From assembly GCF_030815125.1 (NCBI RefSeq), contig NZ_JAUSWH010000006.1, forward strand, positions 124,001 to 188,000: 64,000 nucleotides of DNA, in the 5' to 3' direction. Below, in pieces: positions 9,333-18,473 of this stretch. The position numbers and the translations under genes were made by a program. The notes beneath the pieces are model-generated. The model made no database searches, was not told the DNA's origin, and saw nothing but the letters and a program-made list of their open reading frames with translations. The first letter of the stretch is position 1; each line of letters opens with the position of its first letter. This DNA comes from Allorhizobium paknamense (GTDB lineage: Bacteria > Pseudomonadota > Alphaproteobacteria > Rhizobiales > Rhizobiaceae).

Positions 9333-10478
9333 TTGACGTCCACCCCCGCGGAGATGGCAACGGTTGAGGCCGAAGAACTGGAAGGTGGAGCCGGTCTCAG
9401 GCTGCGCCTGAGTGGTCCGTGGCGCAACCACACGATCCATACGGTTCTGCCGCAATTACAGGATCTGAAGCCTGAAGGCGCCGCGCGGACGGAAGTGGAC
9501 CTGTCCGGCATTTCTTCTCTCGATACATCCGGTGCGTGGCTCATCCGCCGCATCCAGCTTGCAGCCGGTGACAAGGGCGATGTGTCCCTCGTCGGCGGCA
9601 GCGATGTCATGCGCGAGCTGGTCGCGGCCCTGCCGGAAAAACCGCCGACGCCTGAAAAGAAAAAGGATGACCGCCCGCTTTATCAGCGCGTGCTGGAGCC
9701 TGTGGGGCGGGGCACTGTTTCACTATGGCATGACATGGTCGACATGACCTATGTGCTGGGGTCCGCCGTGCGCGGCACCCAGTCGAAGGAAAAGCGCGGC
9801 GGCACGGCATCCATCGCCTCCATCGTCAATCAGATGGACCATATGGGTGTGCGGGCGGTTCCCATCATCACGCTGATGTCCTTTTTGATTGGGGCGATCA
9901 TCGCCCAGCAAGGCGCTTTCCAGTTGCGCTATTTCGGCGCGGAAGTCTTCGTGGTCGATCTCGTCGGCATTTTGCAGTTGCGTGAAATCGGCGTGCTGTT
10001 GACAGCCATCATGATCGCCGGTCGCTCCGGCAGTGCCATCACCGCCGAAATCGGCTCCATGAAGATGCGCGAGGAAATCGACGCCCTGAAGGTGATTGGT
10101 CTCAACCCGATCGGCGTTCTCGTGCTGCCCCGCCTGGTGGCGCTGGTTATCGTGCTGCCGCTATTGACGATCATTGCCAATTTCGCGGCTCTCTATGGAG
10201 CAGCCATTGTCTCCTGGGTCTATTCCGGCATCACCTTCCAGGTGTTTTTGTCGCGCCTGCATGAGGCGGTGGATTTTTCCACGCTGATGGCGGGCATGAT
10301 CAAGGCGCCGTTCATGGCGGTGATCATTGCCATCGTGGCGGCCGTGGAAGGCAAGAAAGTCGGCGGCAGCGCCGAATCGCTCGGTCATCACGTTACCGCT
10401 TCCGTGGTGAAATCCATCTTCGTCGTCATCCTCGTGGACGGGCTTTTTGCCATGTTCTACGGCGCTATCAATTTCTAG
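9333..10478 (+). CDS. mlaE: MlaE-type ABC lipid transporter permease with N-terminal STAS domain
   Basis: Inner-membrane permease of an MCE/Mla-type system that moves phospholipids between the membranes. Residues about 10-100 form a STAS domain (VDLSGISSLDTSGAWLI), equivalent to separate MlaB in enterobacteria. A charged linker and the MlaE permease with about five membrane segments follow (LMSFLIGAIIAQQGAFQ, then the conserved AGRSGSAITAEIGSMKMREEIDALKVIG). A TTG at 9333 gives 381 residues; the alternative ATG at 9354 has GGAG directly abutting it. An in-frame stop at 9300 excludes anything longer. The ATPase gene follows after 10 bases. Confidence 0.9.
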   Translation: MTSTPAEMATVEAEELEGGAGLRLRLSGPWRNHTIHTVLPQLQDLKPEGAARTEVDLSGISSLDTSGAWLIRRIQLAAGDKGDVSLVGGSDVMRELVAALPEKPPTPEKKKDDRPLYQRVLEPVGRGTVSLWHDMVDMTYVLGSAVRGTQSKEKRGGTASIASIVNQMDHMGVRAVPIITLMSFLIGAIIAQQGAFQLRYFGAEVFVVDLVGILQLREIGVLLTAIMIAGRSGSAITAEIGSMKMREEIDALKVIGLNPIGVLVLPRLVALVIVLPLLTIIANFAALYGAAIVSWVYSGITFQVFLSRLHEAVDFSTLMAGMIKAPFMAVIIAIVAAVEGKKVGGSAESLGHHVTASVVKSIFVVILVDGLFAMFYGAINF

Positions 10479-10488
10479 GAGCCGGAAG

Positions 10489-11310
10489 ATGGCGGACGAA
10501 GAGGCAAGAGAGGAACATTCGGAGCGCGAGGCCGTCTTGTCTGTGCGCGACCTGACTGTTGCCTTCGGTGACAAGGTGGTGCTCGACAATCTCAACCTCG
10601 ATGTCTATCGCGGAGAGGTGCTGGGCTTCATCGGTCCGTCAGGGGCGGGCAAATCGGTATTGATGCGGACCGTGCTGAGGCTTCTGGAGCGGCGTTCGGG
10701 AACGATCAAGATCCTGGGTGCCGATTACGACAAGGTGACCGATGCGGAGCGCGTGACGCTGGATACGCGGCTTGGGGTTCTCTTTCAGCACGGCGCGCTG
10801 TTCTCGGCGCTGACGGTGAAGGAGAATATCCAGCTGCCGATGCGTGAATATCTGAAGCTGCCGCCATGGCTGATGGATGAACTGGCCTATATGAAGATCC
10901 AGATGGTGGGGCTTCATCCCGATGCGGGGGACAAATATCCGTCCGAGCTTTCCGGCGGCATGATCAAGCGTGCGGGTCTTGCGCGTGCGCTGGCGCTGGA
11001 CCCGGATCTCGTATTCCTCGATGAGCCCACCTCAGGCCTGGATCCCATCGGCGCTGCGGAGTTCGACGATCTGATCGCCCGCTTGCGCGATACGCTGGGC
11101 CTGACCGTCTACATGGTCACCCATGACCTGGACAGCCTGTTTTCCGTCTGTGACCGCATCGCGGTGCTGGGGGAGAGACGGGTCTTGGTTGAGGGAACGT
11201 TAACCGATATGCTCAACTGCGACGACGACTGGGTGAAGTCCTACTTCCGGGGCAAGCGCGCCCGTTCCATTCCCCAGAAAAAAGACGCCAGAAACCCAAA
11301 TCGCGACTGA
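10489..11310 (+). CDS. mlaF: MlaF-type ABC transporter ATP-binding protein
   Basis: Cytoplasmic ATPase that drives the MlaE permease. Walker A GPSGAGKS is at residues 49-56, the Q-loop in VLFQHGALF, the signature SELSGGMIKRAGLARAL, Walker B and D-loop in LVFLDEPTSGLDP, and the switch histidine in MVTHDLDS. GGMIKR in the signature is typical of MlaF rather than generic ABC proteins. The ATG at 10489 is chosen because AGGAG lies at 10477-10481; an upstream in-frame ATG at 10447 is inside mlaE. The product is 273 residues. mlaD follows 9 bases later. Confidence 0.94.
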   Translation: MADEEAREEHSEREAVLSVRDLTVAFGDKVVLDNLNLDVYRGEVLGFIGPSGAGKSVLMRTVLRLLERRSGTIKILGADYDKVTDAERVTLDTRLGVLFQHGALFSALTVKENIQLPMREYLKLPPWLMDELAYMKIQMVGLHPDAGDKYPSELSGGMIKRAGLARALALDPDLVFLDEPTSGLDPIGAAEFDDLIARLRDTLGLTVYMVTHDLDSLFSVCDRIAVLGERRVLVEGTLTDMLNCDDDWVKSYFRGKRARSIPQKKDARNPNRD

Positions 11311-11319
11311 TCGAGACCC

Positions 11320-12687
11320 ATGGAAACCAAAGCAAACTACTCCATCGTCGGCTTTTTCACGATCATCGTGATCCTCGCGGCCTTCGGCTTCATTTACTGG
11401 ATGGCGGAATATGGCCGTGGCGGACCGATGGAACCGCTGACGATCCGCATTCCCGGTTCCGCCAACGGGTTGAGCGTCGGCTCGCCGGTGCGGTTCAACG
11501 GTATTCAGGTGGGCTCGGTGCTGTCGCTCAGCATCGACCGGGATGATCCGGCCTTCTCGATTGCCCAGACCGAAGTGCAGCAGGATTCGCCCATTCGCTC
11601 CAATACCAAGGCGGTTCTGGAAATCCAGGGCCTGACGGGTGCCGCCTATATTGAGCTTTCCGGCGGCGTGGGCGGTGACAATCTTTTTGACAGGGCCCGG
11701 GAATCGGGCAAGCAGGCGACGCTGACGGCAGACCAGTCGAGCGTCACCAACCTGCTGGCGACCGCCGACAAGATCATGCGCCGGGCGGATAACGCGATTT
11801 CCGACATTCAGGGCTTCGTGGCCGATGCACGCGGGCCGCTGACCAATACGGTGCGCAATGCCGAGACCTTTTCCAAGGCGCTGGCTGACAATGCCGGTGG
11901 CATCGATACGTTCCTGAAGAGCGTGAGCGCCCTTTCGGATACGGTTTCCGGTCTTTCGGGACGTCTGGATGCAACACTGGCGGCGGCGGAAGACCTGCTG
12001 AAGGCGGTGGACCGCCAGAAGGTCAACCAGATCCTCACCAATGCGGAAACCTTCACGCAGCGCATTTCCGATGCCTCCGACAAGATCGGCACGGCCATCG
12101 ACAGCTTCAACGCCACGGCGCAGACCTACAATCAGTTCGGCGTAAAGGCACAGGGCACGCTGGATAAGGTGGACAAGCTCATCGCCTCGGTGGATGACCA
12201 GAAGGTGGCGCGGATTGTCGATGACGTGTCCGTGGCGGTGGCGGATGCGCGCAAGAGCGTCGATGATTTCCGCTCGGTCAGCGAGAAGATCCGCAATCGC
12301 CAGGAAGATATCGACAAGGCGATCACCGATTTCACCCAGCTTGCCAATACGCTCAACAACGCCTCCGGCCGTGTCGATGGCATTCTGGTGAAGGTGGATC
12401 AACTGCTCGGATCGGACGATACGAATTCGCTCTCTGCCGAAGCGCGGCGCACGCTGGAATCGATCCGTGCGGTTGCCGATAATCTCAACCAGAAGATCGG
12501 GCCGATTGCCGACAATCTGTCGAAATTCTCTTCGTCGGGCCTGAAGGATATCCAATCGCTGGTCAACGACACCCGCGCGACGGTGAAGAACCTTGATGAC
12601 ACCATCAGCAATTTCGACCGCGATCCGCAGCGGCTTATCTTCGGCGGCGATAACGTGAAACAATATGACGGACGGGTGCGGCGCTGA
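11320..12687 (+). CDS. mlaD: MlaD-type MCE-domain lipid-binding protein
   Basis: Periplasmic subunit anchored in the inner membrane. One N-terminal membrane segment (residues about 7-27, IVGFFTIIVILAAFGFIYWM) is followed by one MCE domain (about 38-115, with SANGLSVGSPVRFNGIQVGSV and LTGAAYIELSGG). A long, mainly helical region rich in heptad-like D/N/L repeats reaches to residue 455. E. coli MlaD is under 190 residues; the long helical tail is usual in alphaproteobacterial and MCE-tunnel-type members. It sits in the mlaE-mlaF-mlaD-lipoprotein operon. Confidence 0.92.
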   Translation: METKANYSIVGFFTIIVILAAFGFIYWMAEYGRGGPMEPLTIRIPGSANGLSVGSPVRFNGIQVGSVLSLSIDRDDPAFSIAQTEVQQDSPIRSNTKAVLEIQGLTGAAYIELSGGVGGDNLFDRARESGKQATLTADQSSVTNLLATADKIMRRADNAISDIQGFVADARGPLTNTVRNAETFSKALADNAGGIDTFLKSVSALSDTVSGLSGRLDATLAAAEDLLKAVDRQKVNQILTNAETFTQRISDASDKIGTAIDSFNATAQTYNQFGVKAQGTLDKVDKLIASVDDQKVARIVDDVSVAVADARKSVDDFRSVSEKIRNRQEDIDKAITDFTQLANTLNNASGRVDGILVKVDQLLGSDDTNSLSAEARRTLESIRAVADNLNQKIGPIADNLSKFSSSGLKDIQSLVNDTRATVKNLDDTISNFDRDPQRLIFGGDNVKQYDGRVRR

Positions 12688-12786
12688 TCGGGAGCGCTGC
12701 TTGACGAGCCGCATGACATGGACACCGAAATGACGATCGGGATCATCAAGGCCGGGAAAGACCGGCAATGGGTAAGAGGGCTGGTT

Positions 12787-13404
12787 ATGGGTGCTGGGAG
12801 TACAGGCACGGTGCGCAGGGCTTCCCTGCGGGTTTTGGCGGCCTCGGCCATGGTTCTTGCCCTATCCGCCTGCGGCAGCACGCCGAACGATACCTATGAC
12901 CTGGCGACACGGGACCTCATGGCTTCCCCGGTCAAGGCTCAGGCGCAGAAGCGGCAGATTCTGGTGCAGGATCCGACGGCGCTGAAGGTGCTGGACAGTG
13001 AAATGATTGTGGTGCGCGTTTCCGGTACGGAAATGCAGTATCTGGCGAAATCGCAGTGGAGCGACAAGCTGCCGCGCATGGTGCAGGCCAAGCTGGTCGA
13101 AGCCTTTGAAAATACCGGCAAGCTCGGCGGTGTCGGCAAGCCGGGGCAGGGGCTGGCCATCGATTACCAGCTGATCTCGGATATTCGCAGCTTCGAGATC
13201 GAGGCAAGCGGCGGCCGTCATGCCAAGGTGGAAATCTCGGCCAAGCTGCTCAACGACCGCAATGGCACGGTGATTGCACAACGCGTTTTCTCAGCCGTTG
13301 TCCCCGCCCGCAGCGGCGACAATCAGGCCATGGTGGATGCATTGTCGCAGGCCTTCGCCAAGGTCAGCGGCGATATCGTGGCCTGGACGCTGACGGTTAT
13401 CTGA
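12787..13404 (+). CDS. ABC-type transport auxiliary lipoprotein (PqiC/YmbA-like)
   Basis: Outer-membrane lipoprotein partner of the Mla-type transporter. A basic N-terminus and hydrophobic stretch (VLAASAMVLALSAC) end in the lipobox LSAC, so the mature protein starts at Cys29. The body resembles the ABC_trans_aux family: ILVQDPTALKVLDSEMIVVR, WSDKLPRMVQAKLVEAFENTG and a late DALSQAFAKVSGDIVAWTL. The ATG at 12787 places the signal peptide at the N-terminus, with AAGAGG about 8 bases upstream; an in-frame ATG at 12718 would add 23 charged residues. It is the last gene of the operon and is followed by a strong terminator. Confidence 0.82.
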   Translation: MGAGSTGTVRRASLRVLAASAMVLALSACGSTPNDTYDLATRDLMASPVKAQAQKRQILVQDPTALKVLDSEMIVVRVSGTEMQYLAKSQWSDKLPRMVQAKLVEAFENTGKLGGVGKPGQGLAIDYQLISDIRSFEIEASGGRHAKVEISAKLLNDRNGTVIAQRVFSAVVPARSGDNQAMVDALSQAFAKVSGDIVAWTLTVI

Positions 13405-13434
13405 TCCGCGCTCCGGAACTGTTTGAACGCATGA

Positions 13435-13464
13435 AAAAGGGGCGGCTTGCGGGCCGCCCCTTTT
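13435..13464. terminator. Bidirectional terminator between the mla operon and terC
   Basis: A 12-base-pair stem, AAAAGGGGCGGC (13435-13446) with GCCGCCCCTTTT (13453-13464), has a 6-base loop. The A and T ends let it act in both directions for the convergent genes. Confidence 0.85.
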
Positions 13465-13486
13465 CCGTTGCTGGATCTCGGAGAGA

Positions 13487-14476
13487 TTACTCCGAGATTG
13501 CCTTTTTCTCGTCTTCCTTCCGCGTCGCCCAGAGCGAGCCGATGATACCGGCGGCCAGGATGCCGAGCGTGATGGTCAGCGAGATCATCGGCGGGATCTT
13601 GGCAAGGCCGAGCATGTCGGCGATGAAGATCTTGGAACCGATGAAGATCAGCACGACCGACAGCGCATATTTGAGGTAAGCGAAGCGGTGGATCAGGGCT
13701 GACAGGGCGAAATAGAGCGCCCGGAGACCCAGAATGGCGAAGATGTTCGAGGTGTAGACGATATAAGGGTCGGTGGTGATGGCGAAGATGGCCGGGATCG
13801 AGTCGACCGCGAAGACGAGGTCCACGAATTCGACCATGATCAGCGCCAGCAGCAGTGGCGTGATATAGGTCTTCATCTTGCCGGTCTGTTCATCGGCCTT
13901 GCGCACCACGAAGTGATCGCCTTCCAGCTTTTCGGTCACCGGCAGGTGCCGGCGCACGAATTTCAGCACGGGATTGGAGGCGACGTCATATTCCTTGTCG
14001 GCGCTCAGCAGCATCTTCACGCCGGTAAAGACCAGGAAGGCTGCGAAGAAATAGAGAACCCAATGGTAGCTTTCGACAATGGCCGCACCGGCGGCGATCA
14101 TGATGCCACGCAGGATGATGACGCCCAGGATACCGTAAAGCAGCACACGGTGCTGGTAGGCGCGGGGAATGGCGAAATAGCTGAAGATCATGGCAATGAC
14201 GAAGATATTGTCCATCGCCAGACTTTTTTCGATCACGAAGCCGGTGAGATATTCAAGGCCCGCCTGCTGGCCTGATTGCCACCAAATCCAGCCGCCGAAC
14301 AGCACGCCGAGCGCAATATAGAAGGCAGAAAAGGCAAAGCTCTCGGCCATGCCGATTTCCTTGCTTTTCTTATGGAGAACGCCGAGATCGAGAACGAGAA
14401 GAAAGAGAACGATTGCGATGAAGAAAAGCCACATCCAGACTGGCTTGCCCATCATGTCGACCCAAAGAAAATCCAT
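13487..14476 (-). CDS. TerC/Alx-family integral membrane protein
   Basis: Multi-spanning membrane protein of the TerC family, linked to metal (often manganese) export and tellurite resistance. It has about eight or nine hydrophobic segments. The conserved acidic intramembrane motifs are present: SLAMDNIFVIAMIFSYF near residue 85 and MVEFVDLVFAVDSIPAIFAIT near 215. The 329-residue length is typical. The ATG is preceded by AAGGAAA. The upstream leader contains mutually exclusive hairpins, and TerC genes in other bacteria are often under yybP-ykoY manganese riboswitches. I cannot match that consensus here. Confidence 0.88.
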   Translation of the reverse strand: MDFLWVDMMGKPVWMWLFFIAIVLFLLVLDLGVLHKKSKEIGMAESFAFSAFYIALGVLFGGWIWWQSGQQAGLEYLTGFVIEKSLAMDNIFVIAMIFSYFAIPRAYQHRVLLYGILGVIILRGIMIAAGAAIVESYHWVLYFFAAFLVFTGVKMLLSADKEYDVASNPVLKFVRRHLPVTEKLEGDHFVVRKADEQTGKMKTYITPLLLALIMVEFVDLVFAVDSIPAIFAITTDPYIVYTSNIFAILGLRALYFALSALIHRFAYLKYALSVVLIFIGSKIFIADMLGLAKIPPMISLTITLGILAAGIIGSLWATRKEDEKKAISE

Positions 14477-14510
14477 AGGAGGGTTTCCTTACCGGAAGGG
14501 TTTTTGATTA

Positions 14511-14571
14511 CAGCATCGACATCACGGGAATCCGGCACTCGCGTCAGAGGGGCCCGATGCTGCATTGCCCC
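14511..14571 (-). promoter_or_regulatory. Structured leader upstream of the TerC-family gene
   Basis: CAGCATCG (14511-14518) pairs with CGATGCTG (14555-14562), enclosing 36 bases. The alternative pairing GGGGC (14549-14553) with GCCCC (14567-14571) takes the second arm into its loop, so the two stems exclude each other. Such switching is typical of leader regulation, but no known riboswitch consensus is recognised. Confidence 0.35.
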
Positions 14572-14610
14572 GTAGATGTGGCGGCCACGATCACGTTTCA
14601 AGCCTTCTTC

Positions 14611-14639
14611 TTGACATTTTTGTTGGGCGGGACTAGAGA
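14611..14639 (+). promoter_or_regulatory. Candidate rpsD promoter
   Basis: A perfect TTGACA (14611-14616) is followed by a 17-base spacer and TAGAGA (14634-14639). It lies 170 bases before the rpsD start, leaving a long leader that could carry autoregulation. Confidence 0.55.
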
Positions 14640-14807
14640 CCCCGCCAGCACAGGGTAGAAATGTCCGGTGTTACCATGACATGTCCCGTGGCGACTTCCT
14701 TTCTTATGAAAAATGAAGTGCCTGTCAGGAGCGCCGCAAGGCAATCCAAAGGAGGGCGTGTTTCCTGAACAACAAGCCCGCAAGGGCATAAAAACCAAGG
14801 AAATACG

Positions 14808-15425
14808 ATGAGCAAGCGCGCATCTTCCAAGTACAAAATCGATCGTCGTATGGGCGAAAACATCTGGGGCCGTCCGAAGTCCCCGGTCAATCGCCGCGAA
14901 TACGGCCCGGGCCAGCACGGCCAGCGCCGCAAGGGCAAGCTCTCCGACTTCGGCGTGCAGCTGCGCGCCAAGCAGAAGCTGAAGGGCTATTACGGCGATA
15001 TCCGCGAGAAGCAGTTCCGCGCCATCTATGAAGAAGCCAACCGCCGCAAGGGCGACACCGGCGAAAACCTGATCGGCCTGCTCGAATCGCGCCTGGACGC
15101 CATCGTCTATCGCGCCAAGTTCGTTCCGACCGTCTGGGCGGCTCGCCAGTTCGTCAACCACGGCCACGTGACCGTGAACGGCGTTCGCGTCAACATCGGC
15201 TCCTATCGCTGCAAGCCCGGCGATGTGATCGAAGTTCGTCAGAAGTCCAAGCAGCTCGTTACGGTTCTGGAATCCGTCCAGCTCGCCGAGCGTGATGTTC
15301 CGGACTACATCGAAGTTGACCACAACAAGATGGTTGCAACCTTCGCCCGCATTCCCGGCCTCACCGATGTTCCGTACCCGGTCATCATGGAGCCGCAGCT
15401 GGTCGTCGAATTCTATTCGCGCTGA
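14808..15425 (+). CDS. rpsD: 30S ribosomal protein S4
   Basis: Primary 16S rRNA-binding protein of the small subunit and, in other bacteria, a translational repressor. The full 205-residue product starts [20 protein letters not shown], the usual alphaproteobacterial form without a zinc-binding N-terminus. The S4 RNA-binding domain (about residues 94-155) contains [21 protein letters not shown] and [14 protein letters not shown]. It is a stand-alone gene with its own candidate promoter and terminator. Confidence 0.98.
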   Translation: MSKRASSKYKIDRRMGENIWGRPKSPVNRREYGPGQHGQRRKGKLSDFGVQLRAKQKLKGYYGDIREKQFRAIYEEANRRKGDTGENLIGLLESRLDAIVYRAKFVPTVWAARQFVNHGHVTVNGVRVNIGSYRCKPGDVIEVRQKSKQLVTVLESVQLAERDVPDYIEVDHNKMVATFARIPGLTDVPYPVIMEPQLVVEFYSR

Positions 15426-15443
15426 TTTTGCTTGTGCAATGGG

Positions 15444-15470
15444 GAAAGCCGTCCTTCGGGGCGGCTTTTT
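15444..15470 (+). terminator. Terminator after rpsD
   Basis: AAAGCCGTCC pairs with GGGGCGGCTTT, closing a TTC loop and followed by T5. It directly follows rpsD. Confidence 0.8.
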
Positions 15471-15527
15471 CTGTTTGCAGTGCAGCAGGAACAAGGCAGA
15501 ATGGCTTTGGGGAAAGACGAGGGACAG

Positions 15528-16454
15528 ATGGATCTGCAAGCCATTGTGGATGACATCGCAAGTATGATGGCGCCGCGCCTGGGTGAAGGGCGCGTGGCGG
15601 ATTACATACCCGAGCTTGCCAATATCGATCCCCGGCAGTTTGGTCTTGCCGTTACCACGGTGGATGGCCAGACTTTCCACTCCGGCGATGCGACCACCGC
15701 CTTTTCGGTGCAGAGCATTTCCAAGGTCTTCATGCTCACGCTGGCTTTGGGCAAGGCTGGGGAAAGCATCTGGAAGCGGGTGGGGCGTGAACCTTCGGGT
15801 TCGGCTTTCAACTCTATCGTCCAGCTGGAGCACGAGCACGGCATTCCGCGTAACCCCTTCATCAATGCCGGGGCCATCGTCATCACCGACATGGTGCTGG
15901 CCGGCCACAAGCCGCGTGAGGCGATTGGCGAGTTCCTGCGGTTCATTCGCTTTCTGGCGGATGACGAGAGCATAACCATTGATGAGAAGGTGGCGCGCTC
16001 AGAGCAGGCCACAGGCTTCCGCAACTTTGCGCTTGCCAATTTCATGCGCTCCTTCGGCAATCTGGAGCATCCGGCGGATCTGGTGCTCGGCACCTATTTT
16101 CACCAGTGCGCCCTTGCCATGAGCTGCGTGCAGCTTTCGCGGGCCGGTCTGTTCCTTGCCAATCGCGGCACCAATCCGCTGACGGGCTTTTCCGTGGTCT
16201 CACCGAAGCGGGCGCGCCGTATCAATGCGCTGATGCTGACCTGCGGCCATTACGACGGCTCGGGTGATTTTGCCTATCACGTCGGCCTGCCAGGCAAGAG
16301 CGGCGTAGGTGGCGGCATTCTGGCGATAGCACCGGGCAAGGCATCCATTGCAGTCTGGTCGCCTGGCTTGAACAAGGTCGGCAATTCGGCGCTCGGCTCC
16401 GAAGCGCTGGAGATGCTGGCCATCCGCACCGGATGGTCGGTGTTCGGAAATTGA
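15528..16454 (+). CDS. glsA: Glutaminase
   Basis: Serine-dependent beta-lactamase-fold glutaminase that hydrolyses glutamine to glutamate and ammonia. The catalytic S-x-x-K is in [12 protein letters not shown] (about residues 64-75). Family blocks [32 protein letters not shown], the [26 protein letters not shown] lid and [12 protein letters not shown] are all present. The ATG at 15528 gives 308 residues, the normal length, with GAGGGA just upstream; an ATG at 15501 would add nine residues. Confidence 0.95.
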   Translation: MDLQAIVDDIASMMAPRLGEGRVADYIPELANIDPRQFGLAVTTVDGQTFHSGDATTAFSVQSISKVFMLTLALGKAGESIWKRVGREPSGSAFNSIVQLEHEHGIPRNPFINAGAIVITDMVLAGHKPREAIGEFLRFIRFLADDESITIDEKVARSEQATGFRNFALANFMRSFGNLEHPADLVLGTYFHQCALAMSCVQLSRAGLFLANRGTNPLTGFSVVSPKRARRINALMLTCGHYDGSGDFAYHVGLPGKSGVGGGILAIAPGKASIAVWSPGLNKVGNSALGSEALEMLAIRTGWSVFGN

Positions 16455-16697
16455 GTTTTGCCGCTCTTCGGAGCATGTCCGGGTCCTTGGAAGGATTTCC
16501 TGCCCCGGCTGCTTCAGGCGGCTTCGTGAAACAGGTGCAGGCGCGATCTGAAAAAAAAGTCGGCGTCTGCCACAACAGGGAACCTGGGTTTTTCCTGAGT
16601 TGCCGCAGTGCAAAAAAATGTGTCTGCTGAGGGGTCGCCGAAGGGCGATACACGCAGATACCCGCATGGCGACAGCCGCAACACAGTGAGAGTCTCG

Positions 16698-17495
16698 ATG
16701 CTGATGATGGATATACGAGCCAATAAAAAGCCGCTCCATATCATTGCGGACGGATATGGTCTGTCGCCCGGGGTGGATGCGGCCATTCGTGCCCTCCTGG
16801 AGCAGCGCAAGGTGCGCGGCACCAGCTGCATGACCGTGTTTGCCGATTGGCGTGATGAAGCCGAATTGCTGATGCCGGTGATTGACGCCTGTGGCGGCGA
16901 GGTCGGTCTGCATCTGACCCTGACGAGTTTCATGCCGCTGAGCGGGGTTAAGCCGATGTGTTCGCTGCGGCGGCGCATTTCGCAATGGCTGCTGGGCGGG
17001 GTGGACAAGGGCAAGCTGCAGCGGGAGCTGGATGCCCAGCTCAACGCCTTCGTGGATGCCGTAGGCCGCGTGCCGGATTATATCGATGGCTACCAGCATG
17101 TGCACTTCCTGCCGGTGGTGCGTGACTGGCTGAAGGCGCGGCGGGAACTGCTGATCAGCCCGCGTGGCAAGAGCCCATGGCTGCGCGGCGAGCCGCAGCA
17201 GGGGCTGGCGCTGGGCCTGCCGCAGCGAGGCAAGATTGCCGTGGTGGAGCGCATGGCCAATGGCTTCAACGCGGAAATGCGCGAGGCCGGTTATGAAGTG
17301 CGCGGCCCGCTGGTCGGCTTTTATGAAAAGCGCAATCCGCAGCGGTTCCGCGAGACCCTGCAATTCGTGCTGCGCAACGCGCCGGATGATGCGGTCATGA
17401 TGTGCCGTCCCGGCATCGTGGATCCGGTTTTGGTTGCCCGCGAGCGCCGGGTGGCAACGCGAGAGGTTGAATTCGCGGAACTGATGCGGCAGTAA
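16698..17495 (+). CDS. ChbG/YdjC (HpnK-like) carbohydrate deacetylase family protein
   Basis: Member of the YdjC/ChbG/HpnK family of metal-dependent deacetylases acting on acetylated sugars or hopanoid intermediates. GGEVGLHLTLTSF and DGYQHVHFLPVVRDW carry the two histidine metal sites, and CRPGIVDP is a family tail motif. The N-terminal signature, usually ADDFG, reads ADGYG here, so one of the paired aspartates is glycine; activity is uncertain. The ATG at 16698 (MLMMDIR) is one of several adjacent start candidates, and the frame stays open to 16608. About 240 bases before it hold no other visible gene. Confidence 0.75.
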   Translation: MLMMDIRANKKPLHIIADGYGLSPGVDAAIRALLEQRKVRGTSCMTVFADWRDEAELLMPVIDACGGEVGLHLTLTSFMPLSGVKPMCSLRRRISQWLLGGVDKGKLQRELDAQLNAFVDAVGRVPDYIDGYQHVHFLPVVRDWLKARRELLISPRGKSPWLRGEPQQGLALGLPQRGKIAVVERMANGFNAEMREAGYEVRGPLVGFYEKRNPQRFRETLQFVLRNAPDDAVMMCRPGIVDPVLVARERRVATREVEFAELMRQ

Positions 17496-17546
17496 GGGTT
17501 GAGACCGGACGGGCAGCGACCGGCTTACAGATGGGGAACCCTATTG

Positions 17547-18461
17547 ATGACAGCCGCCTTGCAGCCTGCGCTGGATGAGAATGAGAGTGTGATAGCCGAA
17601 GACGAGGTCTCCGGTCATGCGCTCTTTGCCCATGCGCCGCGCAGCGTTTCCTTCAACAAGCTGAGAAAGCGGCTGCTGCGGCAGTTGCGGCAGGCGCTGG
17701 AGGATTTCGACATGCTGAAAGGCCAGAAGCGCTGGCTGATCGGCCTTTCCGGCGGCAAGGACAGCTATGGCCTGCTGGCGCTGCTCCTGGATCTCAAGTG
17801 GCGCGGCCTGCTGCCGGTGGAGCTCATTACCTGCAATCTCGATCAGGGCCAGCCCAATTTTCCCAAGCATGTCCTGCCGGACTATCTGACCTCGATCGGC
17901 GTGGCTCATCGGATCGAATATCGCGATACCTATTCCATCGTGAAGGAAAAGGTGCCGCAGGGCGCTACCTATTGCTCGCTTTGTTCAAGGCTGCGGCGTG
18001 GCAATCTTTACCGAATCGCCCGGGAGGAAGGCTGTGATGCGCTGGTGCTCGGCCATCACCGCGAGGATATTCTCGAAACCTTCTTCATGAATTTCTTTCA
18101 CGGTGGCCGGCTTGCGGCCATGCCGCCAAAGCTTCTCAATGACGAAGGGGACCTGATGGTGCTGCGCCCGCTGGCCTATGCGGCGGAGGACGATCTGGCC
18201 AAATTTGCCGCCGCCATGCAGTTTCCCATCATTCCCTGCGATCTCTGCGGCTCGCAGGATGGCTTGCAGCGCAATGCGATGAAGGAGATGCTGGCGGGCA
18301 TCGAGGCGAAAATGCCGGGCCGCAAGGATGCCATGCTGCGGGCGCTGGCGCATGTAAACCCCTCGCATCTGATGGATCGCACGCTTTTTGACTTTTCTGC
18401 CCTTGCTGTCACGAAGCCTTCACATGAGGAGAGCAAAGGCGCAGGTCTCGACTTTATCTAA
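17547..18461 (+). CDS. ttcA: tRNA 2-thiocytidine(32) synthetase TtcA
   Basis: Thiolates cytidine 32 of several tRNAs using ATP, an Fe-S cluster and a sulfur donor. The PP-loop SGGKDS is at residues 68-73. Two CxxC motifs (TYCSLCSR and PCDLCGSQ) are the cluster ligands, and [15 protein letters not shown] is the conserved second ATP-site block. The ATG at 17547 has GGGGA upstream; a TTG at 17499 is possible but would add a non-conserved tail. The product is 304 residues. The phosphatase gene follows after 12 bases, possibly in the same transcript. Confidence 0.93.
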   Translation: MTAALQPALDENESVIAEDEVSGHALFAHAPRSVSFNKLRKRLLRQLRQALEDFDMLKGQKRWLIGLSGGKDSYGLLALLLDLKWRGLLPVELITCNLDQGQPNFPKHVLPDYLTSIGVAHRIEYRDTYSIVKEKVPQGATYCSLCSRLRRGNLYRIAREEGCDALVLGHHREDILETFFMNFFHGGRLAAMPPKLLNDEGDLMVLRPLAYAAEDDLAKFAAAMQFPIIPCDLCGSQDGLQRNAMKEMLAGIEAKMPGRKDAMLRALAHVNPSHLMDRTLFDFSALAVTKPSHEESKGAGLDFI

Positions 18462-18473
18462 GGATCATCTTCC

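Noticed and set aside
14477..14610. yybP-ykoY manganese riboswitch before terC
   Set aside because: Stems exist, but the conserved internal loop sequences of that riboswitch are not visible.
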